From Kiritimatiellia bacterium (lineage in GTDB: Bacteria > Verrucomicrobiota > Kiritimatiellia > RFP12 > UBA1067), in contig JAFRSR010000061.1 of NCBI GenBank assembly GCA_017427485.1, positions 1 to 64,000 of the forward strand: DNA of 64,000 bases. Reading direction: 5' to 3'. A program made the translations under genes and the position numbers. Positions 15,647 to 24,222 of the stretch are shown piece after piece. How positions within the stretch are numbered: the stretch's first letter is position 1; each line of letters opens with the position of its first letter. The notes below the pieces were generated by a model, which was not told the DNA's origin, did not search any database, and saw nothing but the letters and a program-made list of their open reading frames with translations.

Positions 15647-17782
15647 ATGAAGACGAAACACGTTGTCGCACTGGCCGCGTGCGCCCTTGGCGCGTGCGCG
15701 CTTTCCGCCGGCGAGGATCTCGCCCGCCACGTTGACCCGTTCATCGGCACGAAGGGCACCGCGCACTGCTACCCCAACGCGACCACGCCGTTCGGCCTCG
15801 TCCAGCCCGGTCCGGCCTCCGGCACCGGCGAATGGGCCTACACGGGCGGATACCAGTTCGAGGATCCGAAGCTCTACGGCTTCCACCAGACCGCCATCAG
15901 CGGCACGGGGTGCTGCGACCTCGGCGACCTGCTCGTCCAGCCGTTCACCGGTCCCGCCGTGCGTACCGATCACTACCAGTTCGCAAAGTCTGCGGAGAAG
16001 GCGTCGCCCGGGTCCTACACCGTGACATATCCAGAGACCGCCATCACGACGGAAGTCACCGCCGCGCCACACGTCGCGTTCTACCGCTTCACGTTCGCGA
16101 TGGGTGGCCCCGCCCACGTGCTGCTCGACCTCCAGTGGGGCGTCGTCGGCAGGAACGGCCTGACCGCGCACGTCCTCGCGAGCGAAATCGACTTCCCCGA
16201 CGACCGCACCGTCACGGGGCACAACGAGAACTCCCACTGGGTGCGGCGCGACTGGTACTACGCGATCGCGTTCGACCACGCCGTGAAGGCGCGCACGAAG
16301 CTCGCCTCGCGCGACAAGCGCGAGAAGGGGACGCGCTGGGTGCTTGACTTCGATGTGCAGCCCGGGGAGACGATTCTCATGAAGGTCGCCCTCTCGTCGC
16401 AGTCCGTCGCCGGCGCGCAGGCGAACCTCGCCGCCGAGGTTCCCGGCTGGGACTTCGATGCCGTCCGCGCCCGCGCCCGCGCGCAGTGGAACGACCTCTT
16501 TGCCCGTGCGCAGGCATCGGGCACCGACGAGCAGAAGAAGACGTTCTACACGTCGTTCTACCACCTCTGCATCTCGCCGAACAACATCTCCGACGCCGGC
16601 GCCCCGCGCGACTTCGGCACGCTCTCGCTCTGGGACACCTTCCGCGCCGCCCACCCGCTCTACACGATCCTCTGTCCCGAACTTGTGCCCGAGTTCGTCA
16701 CCTCGATGATGACCGACTACCGCAAGAACGGCTTCCTGTCGATCTGGACGCTCTGGGACAAGGACAACCAATGCATGATCGGCACGCACTCCGTGCCCGT
16801 GCTCGTGGACGCCTACCTCAAGGGCTTCCCCGCCGACTGGGAGGCCGTCTATGCCGCCATCCGCGACACGCTCCGCAACCGCCACCCGAACCGCCGCAAG
16901 GAGAACTGGGACCTCCTCGACCAGTACGGTTACTACCCCTTCGACAAGATCAAGGGCGAAAGCGTCTCGCGCACGCTCGAATGCGCCTACGACGACTGGT
17001 GCGCCGCGCAGATGGCCGCGAAGCTCGGCAAGGCGGACGACGCAGCGTTCTTCGCGAAGCGCGCGCAGAACTGGAAGAACGTGTTCGACCCCTCCACCGG
17101 CTTCGTGCGCGGACGCGACACGCAGGGCAAGTGGCGCGACCCGTTCGACCCGTTCCGCCTCGGCCACGGCGCCGGCACCGCGAACGACTTCACCGAGGGC
17201 AACGCCTTCCAGTATTCGTGGCATGTGATGCAGGACCCCGACGGACTCGTCGCCGCATACGGCGGACGAGACAAGTTCGTCGCCAAGCTCGACTCCCTCT
17301 TCACCGCGCCTGACAAGGTGGAGGGCGCGGGACTCGTCCTCGACGTGACCGGCCTCATCGGACAGTACGTGCACGGCAACGAGCCGAGCCACCACGTGAT
17401 CTACTTCTACCCGCTCGTGGGCGAGCCCGACAAGGCGGCAGATCGCATTCGTGAAGTGTGCGACAAGTTCTACCGCAATGCGCCCGACGGTCTCGCGGGC
17501 AACGACGACTGCGGGCAGATGAGCGCGTGGTACATCTTCAGCGCGATGGGCTTCTATCCCTTCAACCCCTGCGGCGGCGAGTATGTGATCGGCGCCCCGC
17601 AACTCCCCCGAATCACCCTCAATCTGGGAGAGGCGAGCTTCACCATCATCGCCAACAACCTCTCCACCGCGAACAAACGCGTGAAGTCCGTCACGCTCAA
17701 CGGCAAGCCCCTCGCACGCCCCGTCATCCGCCACGCGGATATCCTCGCAGGCGGCACGCTCGTGTTCGAGATGGGGGAGTGA
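15647..17782 (+). CDS. GH92 family alpha-mannosidase
   Basis: 711 aa with a Sec signal peptide cut after ALSAG. GH92 enzymes are calcium-dependent exo-alpha-mannosidases, mostly acting on host or fungal N-glycans. Signatures include DPFIGTKGTAHCYPNATTPFGL, the GFHQTAISGTGCCDLGD loop, GFLSIWTLWDKDNQ, GNEPSHHVIYFY (general acid Glu) and NDDCGQMSAWYIFSAMGFYP (catalytic-base Asp pair), then the C-terminal beta domain. Length is close to the family norm. GAGGAAACC precedes the ATG. Close to a pectate-lyase-like secreted protein, suggesting a glycan-use cluster. Mannosidic linkage specificity (1,2; 1,3; 1,6) is not predictable here. Confidence 0.93.
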   Translation: MKTKHVVALAACALGACALSAGEDLARHVDPFIGTKGTAHCYPNATTPFGLVQPGPASGTGEWAYTGGYQFEDPKLYGFHQTAISGTGCCDLGDLLVQPFTGPAVRTDHYQFAKSAEKASPGSYTVTYPETAITTEVTAAPHVAFYRFTFAMGGPAHVLLDLQWGVVGRNGLTAHVLASEIDFPDDRTVTGHNENSHWVRRDWYYAIAFDHAVKARTKLASRDKREKGTRWVLDFDVQPGETILMKVALSSQSVAGAQANLAAEVPGWDFDAVRARARAQWNDLFARAQASGTDEQKKTFYTSFYHLCISPNNISDAGAPRDFGTLSLWDTFRAAHPLYTILCPELVPEFVTSMMTDYRKNGFLSIWTLWDKDNQCMIGTHSVPVLVDAYLKGFPADWEAVYAAIRDTLRNRHPNRRKENWDLLDQYGYYPFDKIKGESVSRTLECAYDDWCAAQMAAKLGKADDAAFFAKRAQNWKNVFDPSTGFVRGRDTQGKWRDPFDPFRLGHGAGTANDFTEGNAFQYSWHVMQDPDGLVAAYGGRDKFVAKLDSLFTAPDKVEGAGLVLDVTGLIGQYVHGNEPSHHVIYFYPLVGEPDKAADRIREVCDKFYRNAPDGLAGNDDCGQMSAWYIFSAMGFYPFNPCGGEYVIGAPQLPRITLNLGEASFTIIANNLSTANKRVKSVTLNGKPLARPVIRHADILAGGTLVFEMGE

Positions 17783-17901
17783 TGCCTGCCTATTGCGAGC
17801 CATTTTGCCGTTACTGCGCCATGTTTGGAACCGGATAGCCTCATTTTGGCCTTATCCGAAGCCAAAACACCTAAGAAATGGGGTACTTTGGCGGGGAATA
17901 A

Positions 17902-18082
17902 GTTTTTTAGCCGCAAAGAACAGAAAGAAGGGATGTCATTATTGATTAGACACGCTACCCGATGTGGCAAGGGCGCCCTCGCCCTTGCAGCAAGGCCGAG
18001 GCGGCCTTGCCACATCGTACACGCATGGTTTTGCAACTGCCTCTACACTTTGCGACCTTTGCGTTCTTTGCGGCAAAAAAAC
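17902..18082. mobile_element. MITE-like element with 20-bp terminal inverted repeats
   Basis: The ends at 17902-17921 and 18063-18082 are reverse complements of each other over 20 bases with one mismatch (core GCCGCAAAGAAC). The 181-bp interior holds two back-to-back perfect hairpins: GCAAGGGCG/CGCCCTTGC at 17968-17989 and GCAAGGCCG/CGGCCTTGC at 17989-18010, themselves framed by GATGTGG/CCACATC. No transposase is encoded and no target duplication is obvious. It fills most of the 340-bp gap between the GH92 gene and the beta-helix gene and ends about 40 bp before the latter, so it may supply its promoter. Confidence 0.7.
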
Positions 18083-18124
18083 TAGAAACCAACTGAGACG
18101 ATTAGGTTAAAAATGAGGTCTACC

Positions 18125-20935
18125 ATGTACATGAAGAGAACATTGACCGGTATCCGATCTGGCATCGCGCTCTTTTCCCTTGTGGCCACGGGTGCATTCG
18201 CGGGCATAAAGGGCGTCGTGTCTGTTCAGACCGCCAACCCGACCTGGGAGGTAGTTGTGGCGGACGACGTGATGGATCCGCCCGCCGCGGGCGTGGACGC
18301 CGCATCCGAAATCCAGCGGCGCCTCGACGCGATCGGCGCGACAGGCGGCGGCACGTTGTTCCTCAAGGCCGGCACCTACCGCCTCGCCTCGCCGATCGTG
18401 CTGCCGATCAACACGTGCCTCAAGGGCGACTATTCCGCGTCCGCGCCCGGGAAGTCCACCGTCCTCGCGATCGTCGCGGGGCGCGGCGACGAGAACGGCG
18501 AGCCGGCCTTCCGCATGGGAACGTCCAGCGCGCTGCAGGGACTCGTCTTCCACTACCCCGACCAAACGCTTGACACGCCGACGCCCTACCCGTGGACCGT
18601 GCGCGCGAAGATGAAGCCGCGTCGCGCGCCCGACCACCAGACGATCCGCGACTGCACGTTCGTGAACGCCTGGCAGGCGGTCGCAATCGGTCCGGAGCCG
18701 AACGAGCTGCACACGTTCCGCGACGTGCGCATCTGTGCGCTCAAGACGGGGTTCGCGGTGGATTCCACCACGGACATCGGCCGCGTGATCGACGTGGAGG
18801 TGAGTCCGCGCGTGTGGTCCGCGAGCGGCCTCCCCGGCGCGCCGGACGAGCGGCGTCTGCGCGACTGGCTGAAAGCGCACGACACCCTTGGCGCGTGGTA
18901 CGGACGGAGCGACTGGGAATACGTGTGGCGGCTGAAGGTGGACGGCTACCGCACGGGCTGCCGGTTCACGCAGGGGAAGCGCGGGACCTCCAACGCCGTG
19001 ATGGACGAAAGCGTCTTCACGGACTGCGCCACGGGCCTGGAGGTGGACCGCGTGAACGGCGTGGGCCTCGCGGTGTACGACACGCGCTTCGACCGTTGCG
19101 CGCAAAGCTCGCTCATGATGACGAACTTCGCGACGGTCGTGCAGTTCCTCGCGTGCGACTTCGGCGGCCAGCCGCCCGTGAACAAGGGCAAGTCGCTGTC
19201 CAACATCATCGTCAAGGACGGCAACGGCGAGCCGGTGCGGCACGAGCCGATGGCCTGGCCGCGTCCTGCGTCCGACCGCCTCGTGGTCGCAACGGACTTC
19301 GGCCTTTCGACGAACGCGGACGACAACGCGGCGGCGCTCCAACGGGCGCTCGACGCGGCGAAGGATGGCGGTACCGTGTACGTGCCGGCGGGGATGTATT
19401 CGTTCAAGGGGCCGGTGACCGTGCCGACGGGCGTGGAGCTGCGCGGCTCCTCGGCCGCGCCGCACCACACGGCCGCAGGCGGCAGCGTGCTGCTCGTCCG
19501 CTACGGAAAGGGCGACGAGAACGGCGCGCCGTTCATCTCGCTCGCGCCGAAATCGGGCCTGCGCGGCGTCTTGGTGTGGTATCCCGAGAATCCAATCTAC
19601 GACCCGGAGCCGTACCCGTGGACGGTGCGGTCGCTCGGCGAGGACACGTGGCTCGCGGACGTGTGCATCGCGAACGCCTGGCGCGGCGCGGACTTCGCGA
19701 CGCATCCCTCGGGCGGACACCGCATCGCGTATCTCTCCGGCGTCGCGTGGCAGAAGATGCTCGTCGTGGGCAACTCGTCGCGCCGGGGCTGGGTGGAAGA
19801 GACGCTCTTCAATCCGCACTACTCCCAGCGGCTGGCGTTCAACCTGCCGCACGTCAACGGGAAGCCACCGGCGGAATGTCCGGCGGGCGGCCAAAACATC
19901 CCCGTGCAGAGCTGGAACATGCGTCGCCGCCTGGAGGCGCACGTGTTTACCGACTGCGCGGACGAGCGTATCCGCGGCACGTTCGTGTTCGCCGCAAAGG
20001 ACGGCATGGCGTTTCGCGGGAAGAACCGCGCGACGGTGGTGATGCACGGTGCCGACACGATCGCGCGCGGCGTGGAGCTGGAGCAGGACGAGGGCAGCCG
20101 CGTGGACGCGGCGCTCGTGCAGGTGACGCCGTACGAGACCGCCTCTGGCAAGGAAAGCGCGGGCTTCCACTTCGCGCTGGGCGACAAGGGCACGGCCGTG
20201 TTCCGCGCGAGCCAGCTGTGGGTGCCGAAGCCGAGCGTGATCGCGGAGGGGAAAGGGCTGGGCGTATTCGAGATGGCGAACTCGCTCTCGGGGCCGATCA
20301 TCGCGCGGACGGGGCGTCTGGAGCTGGAGGATTTTCGTTTTTCGTCCAGCCTCGAGGAATGCATTCTGAAGGAACCTGCGGCAAAGGTGCGCGCCGTGCG
20401 GACGGGCGAGTTCCCGATGCCGGAATCGCTCTTGTCGAAGGTGCCGCCGGTGGACGTGACGATCGACTGCGAGGCGAATCGTCCGATCGAGAACACGGTT
20501 GCGCGTTGGGGGGGAGTGCGCGGGCAGGGCGACTGGTGCTGCCGGGTGGAGGGCGGCGAGCTGCTGTTCCGCGCGGAGCTGAAGGATCCGAAGTACGCGT
20601 TCGTCTACGCCGACATCTGGAAGGGCGAGAGTCCCGTGTGGCCGACGACGCGCCTCAAGTACCGCATGAAGCCGGCGGACGAGAAATCAGCCGGCACGGT
20701 CACGCTGGACCTGGCGTTCTCGGACAAGACGCAGGCGCGCATCCTGCGCGGTTTGCCGGTCGGGAAGCGCCTGCCGCCTGGCGAATGGACCGACGTTTCG
20801 ATCCCCCTGCGCCATTACACGGGCAAGACGATCATCAGCATCATGGTGCGCGCCGACCGCCGCTTCGCGCCCGGCACGTACGAGGCGCGCCTTGACGACA
20901 TCCGCATCGTCACGCCTCCTCAGAATCGTCCATAG
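18125..20935 (+). CDS. Secreted pectate-lyase-like right-handed beta-helix protein
   Basis: 936 aa from ATG 18125, chosen because GAGG sits six bases upstream; ATG 18113 and 18131 are alternatives. A signal peptide ends near TGAFAG. Two tandem pectate-lyase-superfamily units are visible: one from about residue 25 (DAASEIQRRLDAIGATGGGTLFLKAGTYRL) and one from about 390 (NADDNAAALQRALDAAKDGGTVYVPAGMYSFKG). Each is followed by many short beta-helix coils and a shared YPWTVR segment. The C-terminal 150 residues look like a carbohydrate-binding jelly roll (GEWTDVSIPLRHYTGKTIISIMVRADRRF). Probably a polysaccharide lyase or GH28-like enzyme; catalytic residues are not identifiable by eye. Confidence 0.75.
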   Translation: MYMKRTLTGIRSGIALFSLVATGAFAGIKGVVSVQTANPTWEVVVADDVMDPPAAGVDAASEIQRRLDAIGATGGGTLFLKAGTYRLASPIVLPINTCLKGDYSASAPGKSTVLAIVAGRGDENGEPAFRMGTSSALQGLVFHYPDQTLDTPTPYPWTVRAKMKPRRAPDHQTIRDCTFVNAWQAVAIGPEPNELHTFRDVRICALKTGFAVDSTTDIGRVIDVEVSPRVWSASGLPGAPDERRLRDWLKAHDTLGAWYGRSDWEYVWRLKVDGYRTGCRFTQGKRGTSNAVMDESVFTDCATGLEVDRVNGVGLAVYDTRFDRCAQSSLMMTNFATVVQFLACDFGGQPPVNKGKSLSNIIVKDGNGEPVRHEPMAWPRPASDRLVVATDFGLSTNADDNAAALQRALDAAKDGGTVYVPAGMYSFKGPVTVPTGVELRGSSAAPHHTAAGGSVLLVRYGKGDENGAPFISLAPKSGLRGVLVWYPENPIYDPEPYPWTVRSLGEDTWLADVCIANAWRGADFATHPSGGHRIAYLSGVAWQKMLVVGNSSRRGWVEETLFNPHYSQRLAFNLPHVNGKPPAECPAGGQNIPVQSWNMRRRLEAHVFTDCADERIRGTFVFAAKDGMAFRGKNRATVVMHGADTIARGVELEQDEGSRVDAALVQVTPYETASGKESAGFHFALGDKGTAVFRASQLWVPKPSVIAEGKGLGVFEMANSLSGPIIARTGRLELEDFRFSSSLEECILKEPAAKVRAVRTGEFPMPESLLSKVPPVDVTIDCEANRPIENTVARWGGVRGQGDWCCRVEGGELLFRAELKDPKYAFVYADIWKGESPVWPTTRLKYRMKPADEKSAGTVTLDLAFSDKTQARILRGLPVGKRLPPGEWTDVSIPLRHYTGKTIISIMVRADRRFAPGTYEARLDDIRIVTPPQNRP

Positions 20936-21130
20936 ACCGTAGTTGACTGCACACCGCAAACGAAAATCCTCTGCCGCAGGGTGGGGGATTTTTGGTATAC
21001 TTTGGGTGCTTTCGGGGCGCGGGTGCGCGGCGGGAGCTAACCAGGGCGGGGGAGAAATCCCGCTCAGGCGAATCAGGTATTTTGCGCTGACACGCAAACG
21101 ACGTTCGAGCGAAACTTGGCGGTTTCAATC

Positions 21131-21153
21131 GTACGAAAGTACGAATGTACGAA
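21131..21153 (+). repeat. Three direct GTACGAA repeats upstream of promoter
   Basis: GTACGAA occurs three times in a row with an 8-bp period, ending seven bases before the -35 box of the promoter at 21160. The position suits activator or regulator sites, but the short period may also be chance. Confidence 0.4.
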
Positions 21154-21159
21154 CGGAGT

Positions 21160-21189
21160 TTGACAGGGTTGCGCAGGCGGTTTTATACC
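21160..21189 (+). promoter_or_regulatory. Sigma70 promoter upstream of the restriction-modification gene
   Basis: Perfect TTGACA at 21160-21165, an 18-bp spacer, then TATACC at 21184-21189. The coding start at 21406 is about 210 nt downstream, so the transcript has a long leader that includes the two palindromes. Confidence 0.6.
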
Positions 21190-21329
21190 GTCTTGCGTGT
21201 CCTTGTCTTCTCTTTCGTACATGGGCACGCCAAGGCCTCGCTTGAGGGAGATAGACGAGGCACGCATTTTTTGTAGTCTCGCACATTCTCCCAACCGTCT
21301 CCTTCGTGGCGGCACACGATGCCGCAGTG

Positions 21330-21388
21330 GTAGGGCGCGGACTCCGGCCGCGCTGCCAAACCGGTAGGGCGGTCGCCCCGCGACCGCC
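21330..21388. repeat. Two tandem GTAGGGCG palindromes
   Basis: Both copies start GTAGGGCG. The first forms GCGCGG/CCGCGC (21335-21340 with 21348-21353), the second GGCGGTCGC/GCGACCGCC (21368-21376 with 21380-21388). A third member lies inverted inside the downstream gene at 23649-23674. They could also act as a hairpin just before the ribosome site at about 21396. Confidence 0.6.
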
Positions 21389-21405
21389 GCAACGAAGGAG
21401 AGCGA

Positions 21406-24033
21406 ATGATGCGCACGACGACAAGCAGAACACCGTGTCCCACGGCAGACGTCTTCTATCCTCCCGCCATCCTGGAGGAGGAGCTGAAGAACAGGGTCGC
21501 CGCCGACTGGTTCGGCGCATTCGACTGTTCGCGCATTCTCGGGAAGGTCGATTTCTGCGCGGCGGTCGCCGCAACCGACCTCCCGTTGTGCGACGCCGAG
21601 TCCGTCGTGTGGGCAGAGGCGAAGCGAGGCGCGGACGCGCCGCTCGACTTCGCGCTCGTCCAGCTCATCCTCACCATCGGCAAGGAACGAACTTTCGACC
21701 GGCACCTTCCCCCCAAGTACCTTGCCGCCTTCAACGCCGCGCGGATCGCGTTCATTCCCTATTCGGAGGTGGTGGAGACGTTCTACCAGAACGACTTCAA
21801 CTGGAACGTCGCGCCGTCCGACCACGAGACGCGCGAGTTCGGCGATCTCTACCAGCGCGTCATCCGCATCCTTGAATCCGCCACACTCGAATTCGACTTC
21901 GCGAAGGACGAGTCGGAGCTCCGCAGCTTCATCAAGGCGAACCTCCACGCGGGAGGGCCACACTCCAGCGCGGCCGTTCAAATCACCAAGAACAACTTCA
22001 CCCACATCTACCAGCGCTGGCGCGAGACGGTGATGCCCACGATCCTCATGCCGGACTGGGTCGCCGCCAAGAAGAACGGCATCATCGACGCGGACTTCTT
22101 CCTCGCCGATATCTTCTCGTCCGACAACGCCGCCGTGACCGACCGCCTCAACGTCCTCCTGATGAACGACCACTACCGCCAGGCGCGGGGCTCGGACGCG
22201 CTTGGTTTCCAGCTCTTCTCAGAAATCTCGTTCTCTGACGGGCAGAAGGCGCACTGCATCTTCTGGAACCGCTACAAGCGCCCGCCGCGAAAGGAATACT
22301 GGAACTACATTGTCAACAGGCGTGACCTCCTCGTGCCGCAGGACGTTCGCGAGCGGAAAGGCTCCTTCTTCACGCCGCAGAAATGGGTCTCACTCTCGCA
22401 GGACTACCTCGCCGCCGTCCTTGGCGAGAACTGGCAGGACGACCACTATGTGTGGGACTGCTGTTGCGGCACGGGCAACCTTGAGGTGGGCCTCACGAAC
22501 AAGTACAACGTGTGGGTGTCCACCCTCGACCAGCAGGACGTCGACGTAATTCACCAGCGCATCAAGCTCGGCGCGAACCTCCTTGACTCACACGTGTTCC
22601 AGTTCGACTTTTTGAACGACTCCTTCGACAAGCTACCGCCGGGGCTGAAAGAAATCATCGACGATCCCGAGAAACGCAAGCGCCTCGTCATCTACATCAA
22701 CCCGCCGTACGCGGAGGCGGGGGACGCCAAGCAACGTTCTGGTACGGGTATGAACAAGACGGACGTTTCGGTAACCCATGCCACCTACAATCGCTATCTT
22801 GAGAAGATTGGCATTGCCGGACGTGAGCTTTTTGCGCAGTTTCTTATGCGCATCCACGGCGAGATTCCGAGCTGTGCCATTGGACATTTTTCTACGCTTA
22901 AACACCTGATGGCACCCAACTTCAAGGCGTTCCGTCGGGCGTTTCACGCATCGCTTGAGAAGTGCTTCGTCGTTCCCGCAGACACCTTCGACAACGTGAA
23001 TGGAGCCTTTCCCATTGGCTTCTTCGTGTGGCGACTTTCTGATGAAGTGGCGAAAGCGCCGCTTCCCCGAGAAGGGGCACATCCTCGGGGAAGCGACACG
23101 CTTGTCGCTTCATCCGCAGATGCCATCTTCACCTCCACTAGGGCGGACGTGTACGATCGCAAGGGCGAGTTCATAGGTACGAAGGCGATCCTTTCCTATG
23201 ACAACGAGCGTTCCATCAACGACTGGCTCATTGAAACGCGCAAGCGACCTTCACGTTTGAAATTGGGGTTCCTGTCGGCGCGTTCACATGATGTGCAGCA
23301 CATTCTCGACATTTATTTCAAGGCCGACAAGGCGCTCATCAAATCCGCACGCGGGTCGTGGATAACCGACGCGAATCTCGCAGAGGCTGCGGTGTACGTG
23401 GCCGTCTGCCACAGTATTGAAGCGGATTGGCTGAACGACCGAGACCAGTTCCTTTTCCCAGACGATGGTTGGCGGAATGACCTCGTGTTCCAGGCGGATT
23501 GCCTTGCATACACGCTCTTTTCAAATGCGAATTACATCAGATCCGCAGACGGCATCAACCACTGGATTCCGTTTACGGAGGAAGATGTGGGGGCGAAGGA
23601 TTCCTTCAAGAGCCACTTCATGAGCGATTGGCTGGCGGGGCGTGGAACGGCGCGCTCGGCGAGCGCGCCCTACCAGAGGGAACTTGATTTTACCGGGATA
23701 GCCGGGACGGACGAGACGACTGGGATACGAGACGAGTCCCAGAAGTCCCCGTTGTTCCAGATGTCCCAACAAGCCCGCACCGTCCTCGACGCAGGACGCG
23801 AACTGTGGCGCTACTACCACGCCCAGCCGAGCGCCAATCCAAACGCTTCGTACTACGACATTCGGCTTCACTTCCAAGGGACAACGACCGATGCGAAGGG
23901 CAAGGTGAAGATGAACTCCGAAAGCTCCGATGCGACATACACCGCTCTTCTCGCAAATCTACGCGCCGCAATGAAGAACCTCGCAAAGCGCATTGAGCCG
24001 AAGATATACGAGTACGGATTCCTTAGGCGCTGA
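21406..24033 (+). CDS. Type IIG-like restriction-modification enzyme (PD-(D/E)xK plus N6-adenine methyltransferase)
   Basis: 875 aa, preceded by GAAGGAGAG. The N-terminal third contains D49 (GKVDF) and E71-A-K73 (WAEAKRG), spaced like a PD-(D/E)xK nuclease site. The middle is an adenine methyltransferase: GSFFTPQKWV, motif I WDCCCGTGNLEVGL near 351, motif IV NPPY at 432-435, and GAFPIGFFVWRL. The remaining 250 residues are probably target recognition. A single chain with cleavage and methylation fits type IIG, which recognises short DNA sites and cuts nearby; no separate methylase or specificity subunit is present. Two palindromic repeats (23061-23111 and 23649-23669) lie in frame. If the nuclease residues are misjudged, it is an orphan methyltransferase. 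Confidence 0.8.
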   Translation: MMRTTTSRTPCPTADVFYPPAILEEELKNRVAADWFGAFDCSRILGKVDFCAAVAATDLPLCDAESVVWAEAKRGADAPLDFALVQLILTIGKERTFDRHLPPKYLAAFNAARIAFIPYSEVVETFYQNDFNWNVAPSDHETREFGDLYQRVIRILESATLEFDFAKDESELRSFIKANLHAGGPHSSAAVQITKNNFTHIYQRWRETVMPTILMPDWVAAKKNGIIDADFFLADIFSSDNAAVTDRLNVLLMNDHYRQARGSDALGFQLFSEISFSDGQKAHCIFWNRYKRPPRKEYWNYIVNRRDLLVPQDVRERKGSFFTPQKWVSLSQDYLAAVLGENWQDDHYVWDCCCGTGNLEVGLTNKYNVWVSTLDQQDVDVIHQRIKLGANLLDSHVFQFDFLNDSFDKLPPGLKEIIDDPEKRKRLVIYINPPYAEAGDAKQRSGTGMNKTDVSVTHATYNRYLEKIGIAGRELFAQFLMRIHGEIPSCAIGHFSTLKHLMAPNFKAFRRAFHASLEKCFVVPADTFDNVNGAFPIGFFVWRLSDEVAKAPLPREGAHPRGSDTLVASSADAIFTSTRADVYDRKGEFIGTKAILSYDNERSINDWLIETRKRPSRLKLGFLSARSHDVQHILDIYFKADKALIKSARGSWITDANLAEAAVYVAVCHSIEADWLNDRDQFLFPDDGWRNDLVFQADCLAYTLFSNANYIRSADGINHWIPFTEEDVGAKDSFKSHFMSDWLAGRGTARSASAPYQRELDFTGIAGTDETTGIRDESQKSPLFQMSQQARTVLDAGRELWRYYHAQPSANPNASYYDIRLHFQGTTTDAKGKVKMNSESSDATYTALLANLRAAMKNLAKRIEPKIYEYGFLRR
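23061..23111. repeat. Palindromic repeat inside the restriction-modification gene
   Basis: GCTTCCCCGAG (23061-23071) pairs with CTCGGGGAAGC (23084-23094), and the overlapping GAAGCGACA (23090-23098) pairs with TGTCGCTTC (23103-23111). The CTCGGGGAAGCGACAC core recurs at 24332-24345 in the gene at 24223. The repeat is read in frame and encodes a Pro/Arg/Ser-rich stretch. Confidence 0.6.
23649..23674 (-). repeat. GTAGGGCG-family palindrome inside the restriction-modification gene
   Basis: GGCGCGCTC (23649-23657) pairs with GAGCGCGCC (23661-23669). Read on the minus strand it begins GGTAGGGCG, the same lead-in as the two copies at 21330-21388. It encodes Ala/Arg/Ser-rich residues between more conserved parts of the protein. 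Confidence 0.5.
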
Positions 24034-24089
24034 AAGTGAAAACAACGATGTCACACATGAATCCAAAGTTTTTGATATACTGAAGCAAA

Positions 24090-24218
24090 ATGAAACGACA
24101 GCTCCTCATAGTTGTTTGTGTTGCCACATCGGCGGCGTTTGCCCTGCCGCCGGTACGGCCCGTGTTACCGTCGGTGGAGCATGTCGACACCGAGGCCGTC
24201 ACCATCTTGATGAGGTGA
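24090..24218 (+). CDS. 42-residue secreted peptide
   Basis: ATG 24090 to TGA 24218. The N-terminus MKRQLLIVVCVATSAAFA is a textbook signal peptide, leaving about 24 mature residues rich in Pro and Val and ending TILMR. TATACT (24076-24081) lies eight bases before the ATG and there is no Shine-Dalgarno, so the message is probably leaderless. Its stop is four bases before the ATG of the next gene, whose GAGG ribosome site lies inside this frame, implying coupled translation. Function unknown; a secreted partner of the next protein or a coupling leader peptide are both possible. Confidence 0.55.
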   Translation: MKRQLLIVVCVATSAAFALPPVRPVLPSVEHVDTEAVTILMR

Positions 24219-24222
24219 TGCC

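Larger units (their letters stand above)
20936..21405 (+). other. 470-bp intergenic region with promoter, direct repeats and palindromes
   Basis: No gene is convincing here; the 100-codon frame at 20943 has no ribosome site and no family features. The stretch holds TATACT at 20996-21001 with no clear -35 box, three direct GTACGAA repeats, a strong promoter at 21160-21189, a poorly conserved leader and two palindromes at 21330-21388, described separately. Confidence 0.6.

Noticed and set aside
14237-17803. 1188-codon minus-strand open frame
   Set aside because: It is a shadow of the second PilB-like gene and the GH92 gene; composition is Arg/Glu/His-rich with no domain, and high GC keeps antisense frames open.
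20943-21245. 100-codon frame
   Set aside because: No ribosome site, no hydrophobic or conserved pattern, and it crosses a promoter.
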